From NCBI GenBank assembly GCA_026967815.1, contig JAPUUO010000008.1, positions 1-25,936 of the forward strand: a stretch of DNA of 25,936 nt. The letters are read 5' to 3'. Below, one piece after another: positions 7,351-15,289 of this stretch. Below the pieces are notes generated by a model, which saw only the letters and a program-made list of their open reading frames with translations, did not search any database and was not told where the DNA came from. Source of the stretch: Candidatus Bathyarchaeota archaeon (GTDB lineage Archaea > Thermoproteota > Bathyarchaeia > Bathyarchaeales > Bathyarchaeaceae). The stretch's first letter is position 1, and each line of letters begins with the position of its first letter. The translations under genes and the position numbers were made by a program.

Positions 7351-8416
7351 TATCGAAAGTCTTCTTAAAGAAAAGGCAGCGATTATCGACCAGTTAATTG
7401 AGAAGTACATTCCCAAAAATTTTGAGAAAAATTCACTTGTTTTTGAACTTAGTCCTCCGAAATATGAGCCTAGTCTTGAAGCCTTAAATCACACCATCGC
7501 GCAGCCCATCTGGGACTTTCTGGAAAGAGGTGGCAAACGTTGGAGACCAGCATTGTTTCTGCTGGTGATTGAAGCTCTCGGGAAAGACTCAAAGAAATTT
7601 CTTGACTTTGCCATAATTCCAGAGGTAATTCACAATGGAACCATAATGGTTGATGATGTAGAAGACGACTCGACGTTCAGAAGAGGCAAGCCTTGTACCC
7701 ACAGAGCATTTGGAATAGACGTAGCCATAAACGCTGGAAACGCCATGTATTTTTTACCATTATTGACCCTGGTCAAAAACAAGAATAAGCTTCAACCAGA
7801 AGCATTCAATAAGATCTATGAAATCTTCACAAAGGAAATGATTAACCTCAGCCTTGGTCAAGCCATGGACATCGCTTGGCACCGAGAACTAGCAAACGCC
7901 GATTCAATCACAGAGACTCAATATCTTCAGATGTGCGCCTATAAAACTGGAACACTGGCAAGAATGGCAGCTAAAATGGCGGCAGTGTTGGCAAACGCGG
8001 ACAAGAATGCAGTTGAAAAGCTCGGCAGATTCGCCGAAGCAGTTGGGGTAGCCTTCCAGATTCAAGACGACATCCTAGATTTAACCGGCAAAGAATTTGC
8101 TGAAAAGAAGGGCGGGCGTGGTCAAGACATAACCGAGGGAAAAAGAACCTTGATGGTCATTCATACACTGGAAAAAGCCGTGCCAAGTGATAAGGAGAAG
8201 CTTAAAAAAATCCTTAAAATGCACACATCGAACCAGAAATTGAGAGAGGATGCCATAAACATCATACAGAAACACGGCTCAATAGACTATGCCAAACAGT
8301 TTGCCCGCAACCTCGTGCAACAAAGCTGGAAAGAAGCGGAGAAGATTCTCCTTCCTTCGGGTGCAAAAGAGAGCTTGAGAGCTTTCGCTGAATATCTTGT
8401 GGAAAGAAAGATTTGA
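7340..8416 (+). CDS. Polyprenyl diphosphate synthase, probable geranylgeranyl diphosphate synthase
   Basis: All-trans prenyltransferase that condenses dimethylallyl and isopentenyl diphosphates into the long-chain precursor of archaeal membrane lipids. It has 358 residues. The first Asp-rich motif is DDVED at 105-109 (in HNGTIMVDDVEDDSTFRRGK) and the second DDILD at 243-247 (in QIQDDILDLTG); the substrate-binding GGKRWRP lies at 64-70. The first motif, followed by RRGKP, looks more like eukaryotic GGPP synthases than the HDDIMD form of many euryarchaeal enzymes. Chain length cannot be read with certainty, so geranylgeranyl is an inference from lineage. ATG at 7340 overlaps the isomerase by 11 nt and has GAAGAGGA 7 nt upstream. 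It closes the isoprenoid run. Confidence 0.92.
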   Translation: MQIDIESLLKEKAAIIDQLIEKYIPKNFEKNSLVFELSPPKYEPSLEALNHTIAQPIWDFLERGGKRWRPALFLLVIEALGKDSKKFLDFAIIPEVIHNGTIMVDDVEDDSTFRRGKPCTHRAFGIDVAINAGNAMYFLPLLTLVKNKNKLQPEAFNKIYEIFTKEMINLSLGQAMDIAWHRELANADSITETQYLQMCAYKTGTLARMAAKMAAVLANADKNAVEKLGRFAEAVGVAFQIQDDILDLTGKEFAEKKGGRGQDITEGKRTLMVIHTLEKAVPSDKEKLKKILKMHTSNQKLREDAINIIQKHGSIDYAKQFARNLVQQSWKEAEKILLPSGAKESLRAFAEYLVERKI

Positions 8417-8438
8417 CCACTGAAAAAAGGGACAAACC

Positions 8439-10181
8439 TTGGCGACCGGTAAGGACAAAGAACTCATTCGCAAGTTGGTCCTTCTCAACGCTATTGCCTA
8501 TGATGGAAAAGCACATTTTCAATCAGTTTTAGGTAAGCTGCTCACTGAGAAGCCAAGTTTAAAGACGAGAGTAAGAGAAATCGCACCTATAGTAGCTGAA
8601 ATCGTTGAAGTCATTAACCGACTTTCTTTAGAAGAACAAGAAAGAGAAGTCAAAGAGAAGTGGTCTGAAGCTTTAGTTAAGAAGCGAGTTAAAGCCGAGA
8701 AGAGGCTTCCACCTCTGCCAAACGTTGAAAAATATGAGCAAGTTGTAACTCGGTTTTCACCTAATCCTGACTGTGTGTTGCATTTAGGTTCTGCTAGAGC
8801 CATAATTCTTTGTTACGAGTATGCGAAAATGTACAACGGCTTGTTTTATCTTCGGTTCGAAGACACAGACCCAAGACTAAAGCGTACGCATCTGTTATTT
8901 TACGACCTGATACGGGAAGACCTAGAATGGCTTGGTTGTAAATGGGACGCCGAATTCATTCAAAGCGACAGAATACCCATTTACTACGAGCATGCTGAAG
9001 AACTGATTGCCGACGGAAATGCTTACGTATGTACATGTAAACCCTCAGACTTTCGAGAAATGATTCTTGCGAAGCATGCATGTCCCTGCCGTGATTTGCC
9101 AGCCAATGAACAGGTAAGTCGATGGAAGAAAATGCTTGATGGAACATACGGCGAAGGAGAAGCAGTTGTCCGCATCAAAACCAACATTAACCATCCCAAT
9201 CCAGCTATTCGAGAATGGCCCGCATTAAGAATAATAGACCCCAAAAGGCATCCACATCCAAGGGTTGGATGCGAATATCGTGTTTGGCCTCTTTACAATT
9301 TTGCTTGTGGCATCGACGATCACTTGCTTGGCGTAACCCACATAATCAGAGGGAAAGAGCATCTAACAAACCAGAAACGGCAAGAATTCATGTACCGCTA
9401 CTTCGGCTGGGAATACCCCGAGGCTATACATTATGGTAGGTTGAAAATCACTGGCGCTACCTTAAGTAAATCCAAGATCGTTCAGGGAATGAGAGAAGGC
9501 GTATTCACTGGTTGGGATGACCCTCGACTCGCTACTTTCATCGCCTTGAGGAAGAGAGGAATTATGCCAGAGGCTATTCGACGATTGATTATTGATGTTG
9601 GTCCTAAGCCAGTAGATGTCGTGCTTAGCTGGGAAAATCTTTATGCACACAACCGAAAGATCATCGACCCTCTTGCAAATCGCTACTTCTTCGTACACGA
9701 CCCAAGAAAGATTGTTGTAAAAAATGTTCCTCAGGCCGTGACAGCAAAGATACCATTGCATCCAGACGATCCGGAAAAGGGATTTCGTCAATTCCAAGTT
9801 AACCCAGAAAAAAAAGAAGCTTCATTTTGGATTTCCAGCGATGACATGAACATTCTAAAAAAGAAGAAAATCGTGCGGTTGATGGGCTTGTTTAACGTTC
9901 AAACTGAAGATGTGGCGAAAGGAGTAGTTGAAGCAGTTTATCACAGCGATTCTCATGAAGAAGCCCGAAAGCTTGAAGCACCACTTATTCACTGGATTCC
10001 CACACATACTGGTATAGACTGCGCGGTTGTAATGCCAGATGCCACGATCACTAGAGGCATTGCTGAAGACGGCTGTCGAGAATTGGAGACTGACAACATT
10101 GTTCAGTTTGAACGCTTTGGTTTTGTTAAGGTTGCAACTACAAAATCAAATGGATTAAAAGCTTATTACGCTCACCGGTAA
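8439..10181 (+). CDS. gltX: Glutamyl-tRNA synthetase (archaeal type)
   Basis: Charges tRNA-Glu, and in many archaea also tRNA-Gln for later amidation. It has 580 residues and a class I catalytic core: the HIGH-like HLGS at residues 115-118 (within RFSPNPDCVLHLGSARA), FEDTDPR at 140-146, and the KMSKS-like TLSKSKIV at 341-348. The archaeal N-terminal helical extension occupies about residues 1-95. Cys198, Cys200, Cys215 and Cys217 (CTC..CPC) may bind zinc. The C-terminal third is the beta-barrel anticodon-binding part typical of archaeal/eukaryotic GluRS/GlnRS. The start is TTG at 8439 behind AAAAAGGGA; it lies 22 nt after the prenyl synthase stop. I see no amidotransferase (gatD/E) here to decide whether tRNA-Gln is also charged. 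Confidence 0.96.
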   Translation: MATGKDKELIRKLVLLNAIAYDGKAHFQSVLGKLLTEKPSLKTRVREIAPIVAEIVEVINRLSLEEQEREVKEKWSEALVKKRVKAEKRLPPLPNVEKYEQVVTRFSPNPDCVLHLGSARAIILCYEYAKMYNGLFYLRFEDTDPRLKRTHLLFYDLIREDLEWLGCKWDAEFIQSDRIPIYYEHAEELIADGNAYVCTCKPSDFREMILAKHACPCRDLPANEQVSRWKKMLDGTYGEGEAVVRIKTNINHPNPAIREWPALRIIDPKRHPHPRVGCEYRVWPLYNFACGIDDHLLGVTHIIRGKEHLTNQKRQEFMYRYFGWEYPEAIHYGRLKITGATLSKSKIVQGMREGVFTGWDDPRLATFIALRKRGIMPEAIRRLIIDVGPKPVDVVLSWENLYAHNRKIIDPLANRYFFVHDPRKIVVKNVPQAVTAKIPLHPDDPEKGFRQFQVNPEKKEASFWISSDDMNILKKKKIVRLMGLFNVQTEDVAKGVVEAVYHSDSHEEARKLEAPLIHWIPTHTGIDCAVVMPDATITRGIAEDGCRELETDNIVQFERFGFVKVATTKSNGLKAYYAHR

Positions 10182-10192
10182 ATTGGTGGATA

Positions 10193-10208
10193 CGAAACCT
10201 TGATAAAT
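10193..10208 (+). promoter_or_regulatory. Candidate promoter of the L7Ae ribosomal cluster
   Basis: In the short gap after gltX, CGAAAC (BRE-like) is followed by CTTGATAAAT (TATA-like, 10199-10208). It lies about 45 nt before the L7Ae ATG, leaving room for a leader of roughly 20 nt containing GGGTGAGG. The match to the archaeal TATA consensus is imperfect. Confidence 0.35.
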
Positions 10209-10250
10209 GTGTGTGGTTGATAGAATCTGCACTTGAAAATGGGTGAGGCT

Positions 10251-10637
10251 ATGTCTAAACCATTTTATGCAAAGTTTAGCGTCCCAAAAGAAGTAGCGGA
10301 CGCCGCCTATGAAGCCCTCCAAATAGCTACACGAACGGGCTCAGTGAGGAAAGGCACAAATGAAACCACAAAAGCTGTCGAACGCGCGCGTGCCAAACTC
10401 GTTGTTATCGCTGAAGACGTTGATCCACCAGAAGTTGTGGCACATTTGCCCCTTATCTGTGATGAAAGAAAAATCCCCTACGTGTTTGTGTCAAGCAAAC
10501 AAAAAATAGGATCTGCCGTGGACATAGATGTTCCCTCCGCTGCCGCGTGCATAGTCGAAGTTGGCGAAGCCGCGTCTTTGGTTAAGGAGATAACCAAGCG
10601 GATAGAACAGCAAACGAAGAAGGGCACTAGCGAATGA
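10251..10637 (+). CDS. rpl7ae: 50S ribosomal protein L7Ae
   Basis: RNA-binding protein that recognises kink-turns; in archaea it serves the large ribosomal subunit, box C/D and H/ACA guide RNPs and RNase P. The 128-residue protein starts MSKPFYAKFSVPKEVADAAYEAL, as in the family, and contains RKGTNETTKAVERARAKLVV, the conserved kink-turn-binding segment, followed by IAEDVDPPEVVAHLPLIC. Upstream in-frame TTG (10233) and ATG (10239) would add a short unconserved tail and lie within the leader, so I choose ATG 10251 with GGTGA at 10242-10246. It overlaps S28e by 4 nt (ATGA), pointing to coupled translation. Confidence 0.96.
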   Translation: MSKPFYAKFSVPKEVADAAYEALQIATRTGSVRKGTNETTKAVERARAKLVVIAEDVDPPEVVAHLPLICDERKIPYVFVSSKQKIGSAVDIDVPSAAACIVEVGEAASLVKEITKRIEQQTKKGTSE

Positions 10638-10858
10638 GTAAACGCGAAGAGGTCACAAAGGACTTAACACCAGCAGAGATCATCCAAGTAATTGGCAGAA
10701 CAGGCGTAACTGGCGCAATCACGCAGGTACGCGTTCGTGTACTTGAAGGAAGCGACAAAGGACGCATCATCACGAGAAATGTTAAAGGCCCTGTGAGGGT
10801 TAACGACATTCTCATGCTGAGGGACACAGAACGCGAAGCCAAGAAAATCAGGCGCTGA
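10634..10858 (+). CDS. rps28e: 30S ribosomal protein S28e
   Basis: A 74-residue small-subunit protein with an OB-type beta barrel. Recognisable family segments are AEIIQVIGRTGVTGAITQVR, VLEGSDKGRIITRNVKGPVR and the conserved C-terminal LRDTEREAKKIRR. Its ATG overlaps the stop of L7Ae (ATGA at 10634-10637), which fixes the start. It lies in the archaeal order L7Ae-S28e-L24e. Confidence 0.97.
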   Translation: MSKREEVTKDLTPAEIIQVIGRTGVTGAITQVRVRVLEGSDKGRIITRNVKGPVRVNDILMLRDTEREAKKIRR

Positions 10859-10880
10859 AACCAGTGGAGGATTCACTCCG

Positions 10881-11078
10881 GTGCCCAAACCTCGACGCTG
10901 TTCCTTCTGTGGACAAGACTTTCCAGCTGGAACTGGTATCCTATACGTGAAAAACGACGGCTCTCTACTCTGGTTCTGCTCAAGCAAATGCAGAAAAAGC
11001 TCAATAAAGCTCCACAGGGACGCACGCAAGCTCAAATGGACAAAATACTATGGAAAAGAAGAGAAAGGTAGAGCTTAA
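10881..11078 (+). CDS. rpl24e: 50S ribosomal protein L24e
   Basis: A 65-residue large-subunit protein with a zinc ribbon: Cys7 and Cys10 (CSFC) pair with Cys33 and Cys37 (CSSKC). The GTG start at 10881 follows TGGAGG at 10865-10870. The text MPKPRRCSFCGQDFPAGTG has two more residues before the first cysteine than many L24e proteins but is otherwise standard. The stop is directly followed by the ATG of the adenylate kinase. Confidence 0.96.
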   Translation: MPKPRRCSFCGQDFPAGTGILYVKNDGSLLWFCSSKCRKSSIKLHRDARKLKWTKYYGKEEKGRA

Positions 11079-11732
11079 ATGAGGATCATCATATTTGGTC
11101 CTCCAGGGGCTGGGAAAGGCACTTATGCTTCGAGGCTCGGACGTGAACTCAAAATTGCTGTAATTTCTACCGGCGACATATTCCGCGATGAAATAAAACA
11201 AAACACCGATCTAGGCGGAAAGGTTGTCGAGTTTGTGAAGAGTGGCGACTTAGTTCCAGACGAAATTGTAACAGATATTGTGACAAAAAGAATAAACATG
11301 CCAAACAGCAAACGTGGCTTCATTTTAGACGGATATCCGAGAAACGTCGAGCAGGCAAAGTCACTAGGTAATATCACAAAGGTTGATGCAGTCATTCTTT
11401 TGATTGTTCCCGACTGGATTATTGTAGAGCGCCTTTCAAACCGAAGGATATGCAAGAAGTGTGGTGCGATTTTCAATCTGAAATATTTGAAGCCCAAAAG
11501 ACCTGGCATCTGCGACAAATGTGGGGAAGAGCTTTTCCAACGTGAAGATGACAAACCCAAAGTGGTTAGAGAACGGCTAAATGTCTACGAAGCCCAAACC
11601 CGACCCCTAATCGGATATTACCGAGATAGACTACCTATCCTCAACATAGAATGCAATTCAGTGGATATACCGCCTAAGGTCATAGTCGATAAGATATTAC
11701 AGGAACTTCAAAAGTTGAATCTTCTCGGTTAG
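11079..11732 (+). CDS. adk: Adenylate kinase, zinc-LID type, in the usual ndk position
   Basis: Interconverts ATP plus AMP with two ADP. It has 217 residues, the length of the long bacterial-type enzyme and not the shorter archaeal AdkA. Walker A is GPPGAGKGT at residues 7-15; the AMP-binding STGDIFRDEI, GDLVPDEIV and GFILDGYPRN segments follow. The LID domain (about 122-160) carries a four-cysteine zinc site, Cys125/Cys128 (CKKC) and Cys145/Cys148 (CDKC). The ATG directly follows the L24e stop. In many archaea this slot between L24e and IF2 holds nucleoside diphosphate kinase; this protein is clearly a P-loop kinase and has no NDK features. Confidence 0.95.
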   Translation: MRIIIFGPPGAGKGTYASRLGRELKIAVISTGDIFRDEIKQNTDLGGKVVEFVKSGDLVPDEIVTDIVTKRINMPNSKRGFILDGYPRNVEQAKSLGNITKVDAVILLIVPDWIIVERLSNRRICKKCGAIFNLKYLKPKRPGICDKCGEELFQREDDKPKVVRERLNVYEAQTRPLIGYYRDRLPILNIECNSVDIPPKVIVDKILQELQKLNLLG

Positions 11733-11751
11733 CTTGCACCGCTCACTGTAG

Positions 11752-11800
11752 TAAAACAATTTATTAGCCATGCTTTTCTCTTTGTTGATGACCTTAGGGA
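11752..11800 (+). promoter_or_regulatory. Candidate promoter and RBS for infB
   Basis: The 78-nt gap before IF2 contains AAAACAA followed by TTTATTAG (11759-11766), a BRE/TATA-like pair about 45 nt from the ATG at 11811. AGGGA at 11796-11800 could serve as ribosome-binding site at a long 10-nt spacing. This suggests infB may have its own promoter besides read-through from the kinase. Confidence 0.35.
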
Positions 11801-11810
11801 AGAATCTATT

Positions 11811-13589
11811 ATGCCTGTGCGCCAACCTATCATCTGCGTACTTGGACACATCGACACTGGAAAAACTCTGCTTCTTGACAAGATAAGGAGGAGCAGCGTT
11901 CAAGCACGTGAGGCTGGCGGTATAACTCAGCATATTGGGGCAAGTTTCTTTCCCGTCAAAACTTTAACTGAACTGTGTGGTCCCATTTTAGAGAGGTTAA
12001 AGGGAGAAGTTCAGATTCCAGGACTGCTTGTAATCGACACACCTGGTCATGAAGCCTTTGCTAACCTCAGGAAGCGAGGCGGAGGCGTGGCAGACATTGC
12101 CATTTTGGTTATCGACGTACTGAAAGGCTTTGAGGCTCAAACCAACGAATGCATTGAGATTCTTAAAGCCAGAAAGACTCCATTCTTGGTTGCAGCCAAC
12201 AAAATAGACAGGGTTCCAGGCTGGATATCAAAGCCAAGCCAGCCTTTTCTGGTTTCTTATCAAAGTCAAGATTCTTATGTTCGTCAAGATTTAGATGAAC
12301 GCCTCTACACTATTATTGGAGATTTTTCAACCCTCAGCTTTCGAAGTGACCGCTTCGATAGAATAATTGATTTCACAAAAACAATAGCTGTAGTTCCTGT
12401 CAGCGCCAAAACAGGCGAAGGCATACCCGAACTCTTGATGGTTCTCATCGGATTAACCCAACAATACCTGCAAACTCAGCTGATGGTAACTGAAGGTCCA
12501 GCGAAGGGTACAGTTTTAGAGGTTAAGGAAGAGCCAGGCTTAGGAGTAACGGTCAACGCTGTTATTTACGATGGTCTGCTTCAGAAGGGCGACACGATTG
12601 TTGTTGGAGGAAAGGAAAAACCCATCGTAACCAAGATACGTGCAGTGTTGTTGCCCAAGCCTTTGGATGAAATCAGAGATCCCCGAGACAGGTTCTCCTC
12701 TGTAGATGCGGTTTCTGCTGCAGCAGGAGTTAAAGTTGCGGCTCCAAATCTCGAAGACGCTTTGGCAGGAGCTCCCTTGTACGTAGTTTCTTCTAAAGAA
12801 CGCCTAGACAAATTCATCAATCAGGTTTCCGAAGAGGTGGAAAAACTTCGAGTTACCACGGATATAAACGGGGTTGTGTTGAAAACCGATGCTTTGGGTT
12901 CTCTGGAAGCAATAGCTGAAATCTTGAAGCGAGAAAACATTCCAATCCGACTAGCAGATGTTGGCGATGTTTCCAAACGAGACATTACTGAAGCAACAGT
13001 TGTAAAAGACCGTGAACCCCTCTACGGAGTCATCCTAGCCTTCAACGTGAAAATATTGCCAGACGCCCAAGAAGAAGCCAAAAACAGAAGGATTGTAATT
13101 TTCCAACGTAACATAATTTACCACCTAATCGACGACTACACACAATGGCTGAAAAGCGAACAAGAAATGCTTATGCTAAAGGAATTTGATAAACTGCTGA
13201 AACCGGCTAAAATGAAATTTCTGCCAGGTTATGTTTTCAGAAGAGCCAGACCCGCTGTAATAGGCGTCGAAATCTTGGCAGGTCAAATCAAGCCAAAGAT
13301 CCCTCTTGTCAATGAAAACATTGGAGACATAGGCGAGATTATGCAGATACAAGACAGGGGAGAAGCTATTTCAGAAGCAAAATCCGGCATGCAGGTGGCT
13401 ATTTCAATGGAAAAGCCCGTGGTAGGACGTCACATCAATGAGGGAGACATCATCTATGTCAAAGTGCCAGAAAGCCACGCAAAAACCTTGCTGTCCACAT
13501 TTCAAGCCCGCTTGTCCTCTGAGGAACTAGACGCACTAAACGAACTTGTGAACATTATGAGACGCAAGTCCCCATTCTGGGCGGCTTAG
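11811..13589 (+). CDS. infB: Translation initiation factor IF-2 (aIF5B)
   Basis: GTPase that helps join the ribosomal subunits and deliver initiator Met-tRNA. At 592 residues it has the compact archaeal form, lacking the long bacterial N-terminal extension. The G domain starts at once: G1 GHIDTGKT (12-19), G2 threonine in EAGGITQHIGA (35-45), G3 DTPGH (76-80), G4 NKID (130-133) and G5 SAKTGEG near residue 200. Beta-barrel domain II, domain III (VLKTDALGSLEAI) and the C-terminal barrel (VGRHINEGDIIYV) follow. ATG at 11811 gives MPVRQPIICVLGHIDTGKT, the usual archaeal beginning. No intein or frameshift is seen. Confidence 0.97.
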   Translation: MPVRQPIICVLGHIDTGKTLLLDKIRRSSVQAREAGGITQHIGASFFPVKTLTELCGPILERLKGEVQIPGLLVIDTPGHEAFANLRKRGGGVADIAILVIDVLKGFEAQTNECIEILKARKTPFLVAANKIDRVPGWISKPSQPFLVSYQSQDSYVRQDLDERLYTIIGDFSTLSFRSDRFDRIIDFTKTIAVVPVSAKTGEGIPELLMVLIGLTQQYLQTQLMVTEGPAKGTVLEVKEEPGLGVTVNAVIYDGLLQKGDTIVVGGKEKPIVTKIRAVLLPKPLDEIRDPRDRFSSVDAVSAAAGVKVAAPNLEDALAGAPLYVVSSKERLDKFINQVSEEVEKLRVTTDINGVVLKTDALGSLEAIAEILKRENIPIRLADVGDVSKRDITEATVVKDREPLYGVILAFNVKILPDAQEEAKNRRIVIFQRNIIYHLIDDYTQWLKSEQEMLMLKEFDKLLKPAKMKFLPGYVFRRARPAVIGVEILAGQIKPKIPLVNENIGDIGEIMQIQDRGEAISEAKSGMQVAISMEKPVVGRHINEGDIIYVKVPESHAKTLLSTFQARLSSEELDALNELVNIMRRKSPFWAA

Positions 13590-13711
13590 CAAGGGCTCAC
13601 GCAAAAATTAGACATGTGTTTGCTGTAAAGGAAAAATCACACCTATTCCAATTTTGAGCCGCAAGGATGGGAAATGACCTCGATAGATGCGCAATCATTG
13701 CTGCACCTGTG

Positions 13712-13719
13712 TTTTTTTT
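13712..13719 (+). terminator. Possible oligo-T terminator after infB
   Basis: Eight consecutive T residues lie 120 nt downstream of the infB stop in a 249-nt gap before psmA. Archaeal termination commonly uses T-runs without a hairpin, and no strong hairpin precedes this one. The rest of the gap (13590-13711) shows no ORF of note and no clear small RNA. Confidence 0.35.
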
Positions 13720-13762
13720 GAAGCAAATTGAGAAACGAAGCAGATTCCCCAAGGTCTTAACG

Positions 13763-13830
13763 GAAAGGTTTTTAGTTTAGTTGTTACAAGTGAACAACCA
13801 ATATATATGGGTTAAGAGACGCGAGGTGAT
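13763..13830 (+). promoter_or_regulatory. Promoter and RBS of the proteasome/exosome superoperon
   Basis: Two TATA-like elements precede psmA: GGAAAGG followed by TTTTTAGT (13763-13777) and CAATATATATGG (13799-13810). GAGGTGAT at 13823-13830 is a good Shine-Dalgarno site, 8 nt before the ATG at 13839. The first element leaves a leader of about 40 nt and the second one of about 10-15 nt; the sequence does not tell which is used. Confidence 0.5.
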
Positions 13831-13838
13831 ATTGAACA

Positions 13839-14576
13839 ATGTCAGTATTCGCGGCGCCAGGAGCATATGACCGCGCCATAACTGTTTTCTCTCCAGATGG
13901 GCGGCTTTTCCAAGTCGAATACGCCCTCGAAACAGTGAACCGTGGAGCAACAATATTAGGTTTAGCATGTTCTGAAGGTGTCGTGTTAGGAGCAGAAGAA
14001 AAGATTGAATCTTCATTACAAGACCAAAATTTCTCGTGGAAACTTTATGAAGTGGACGGGCATTTAGGCGCGGCTGTTGTAGGCTTAGGCTCAGACGCGC
14101 GTATTCTAATAGACCAAGCAAGAATCTACGCCCAGAGCAATCAACTAATGTATGATGAGCCAATTGACGTTGAAGTCATTTCAAAACGCATTGGAGACAT
14201 CAAACAATTGTACACTCAACACGCGGGAGTCCGACCATTCGGAGTCTCCATAATATTCGGCGGCATAGATAAAACGGGAAACCGAATTTTTCAAACAGAT
14301 CCAAGCGGAACCTACAGAGGCTACAAGGCAATAGCCGTAGGAGTAGGCAAGGAAACCGTTGAAAAAATCCTCAAAGCAGAATATAAAGACGAAATGAATC
14401 TCGAAGACGCAACAAAGCTTGTTGTTAAAAGCTTGGTCAAGGCTTTAGAATCAAGGGAAGAGCACCCGAGAATCAAAATTGCTGTAGTCCCAGCAGCCAC
14501 AAAGAAGCTAAAAATGCTAACTGTTGCAGAAATCGAAGCACATCAGCGGAATATTGAGGGCAGCGGAGCCCAATGA
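13839..14576 (+). CDS. psmA: Proteasome subunit alpha
   Basis: Subunit of the outer ring of the archaeal 20S proteasome; it forms the gate and docks the ATPase activator. The 245-residue protein has the alpha-type signature YDRAITVFSPDGRLFQVEYA at residues 10-29 and the N-terminal tail involved in gating. Later family segments are NRGATILGLACSEGVVLGAE, RPFGVSIIFGGID and the DPSGTYRGYKAIAVG stretch. It heads a run in which each gene overlaps or nearly touches the next. The beta subunit is not in the window. Confidence 0.97.
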   Translation: MSVFAAPGAYDRAITVFSPDGRLFQVEYALETVNRGATILGLACSEGVVLGAEEKIESSLQDQNFSWKLYEVDGHLGAAVVGLGSDARILIDQARIYAQSNQLMYDEPIDVEVISKRIGDIKQLYTQHAGVRPFGVSIIFGGIDKTGNRIFQTDPSGTYRGYKAIAVGVGKETVEKILKAEYKDEMNLEDATKLVVKSLVKALESREEHPRIKIAVVPAATKKLKMLTVAEIEAHQRNIEGSGAQ

Positions 14577-15262
14577 GTCAACGATACACTATCGCTCGCC
14601 TAACCCATGAAGGAGAGCGCTTCGAAATTCTGGTTAAACCAGACATAGCATTAGCTTATCGTCTTGGAAAGACTACCTCGCTTTCAGATGCTCTTGTAAG
14701 CGACACTATATTCATGGACGCTAACAAGGGAGACAAACCTTCAGAAGAAAGACTACGTAAAGCTTTCGGAACAACCGATTCTTTTCAAATAGCGCGTGTA
14801 ATATTGCAGAAAGGTAGTTTGCAACTAACAACTGAACAGCGCAAGCAACTCATTGATGACAAACGAAAACAAATCATTGCTTTCATCTCTCGCCAATGCG
14901 TAGACCCGAGAACAAACCTACCTCATCCACCTCTTCGAGTTGAACGAGCCTTGCAGCAGGTTCACTATTCAATAGACGCCTTTAAAGAAACCGAAGAACA
15001 GGCTAAGGACATCATAAAACTTCTCCGTACAATATTGCCACTAAAAATGGAACAGGCCCAATTAACTATCTGCATTCCACCACAATTTTCAAGCAAAGCC
15101 TATGGCACAGTAAAGGGATTCGGTACAATAAAAAGTGAGGAATGGCGAAGCGACGGTTCATGGTACGCGATGGTAGAGATGCCCGCAGGACTCTATGGGC
15201 CATTCTTAGAGAAAATAGGAGAAGTAACGCGAGGTAGTGCTGAAGCAAAACTAGTTAAATGA
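14573..15262 (+). CDS. SBDS-family ribosome maturation protein
   Basis: Archaeal homologue of the Shwachman-Bodian-Diamond protein (yeast Sdo1), which in eukaryotes helps release the anti-association factor eIF6 from large subunits. The 229-residue protein shows the three-domain layout: an N-terminal FYSH domain (about 1-90, including RYTIARLTHEGERFEILVKP), a central helical domain (HPPLRVERALQQ near 122-133) and a C-terminal ferredoxin-like domain (YGTVKGFGTIKSEEWRSDGS). It overlaps psmA by 4 nt (ATGA) and lies just upstream of rrp4, the standard archaeal order. Confidence 0.96.
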   Translation: MSQRYTIARLTHEGERFEILVKPDIALAYRLGKTTSLSDALVSDTIFMDANKGDKPSEERLRKAFGTTDSFQIARVILQKGSLQLTTEQRKQLIDDKRKQIIAFISRQCVDPRTNLPHPPLRVERALQQVHYSIDAFKETEEQAKDIIKLLRTILPLKMEQAQLTICIPPQFSSKAYGTVKGFGTIKSEEWRSDGSWYAMVEMPAGLYGPFLEKIGEVTRGSAEAKLVK

Positions 15263-15289
15263 ACTTAGAAACTGTGGTGGTGAAATAAA

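Noticed and set aside
10233..10250. Upstream TTG and ATG starts for L7Ae
   Set aside because: They would add six or four residues not found in the family and lie across the leader that carries the ribosome-binding site.
11123..11560. Long open frame on the minus strand opposite adk (145 codons)
   Set aside because: It mirrors the codon structure of a well-supported gene, has no recognisable domain and no promoter or ribosome-binding site of its own.
13590..13711. Possible small RNA or short peptide between infB and psmA
   Set aside because: No box C/D pair, no stable fold and only a 15-codon frame were seen; a T-run and promoter elements explain the rest of the gap.
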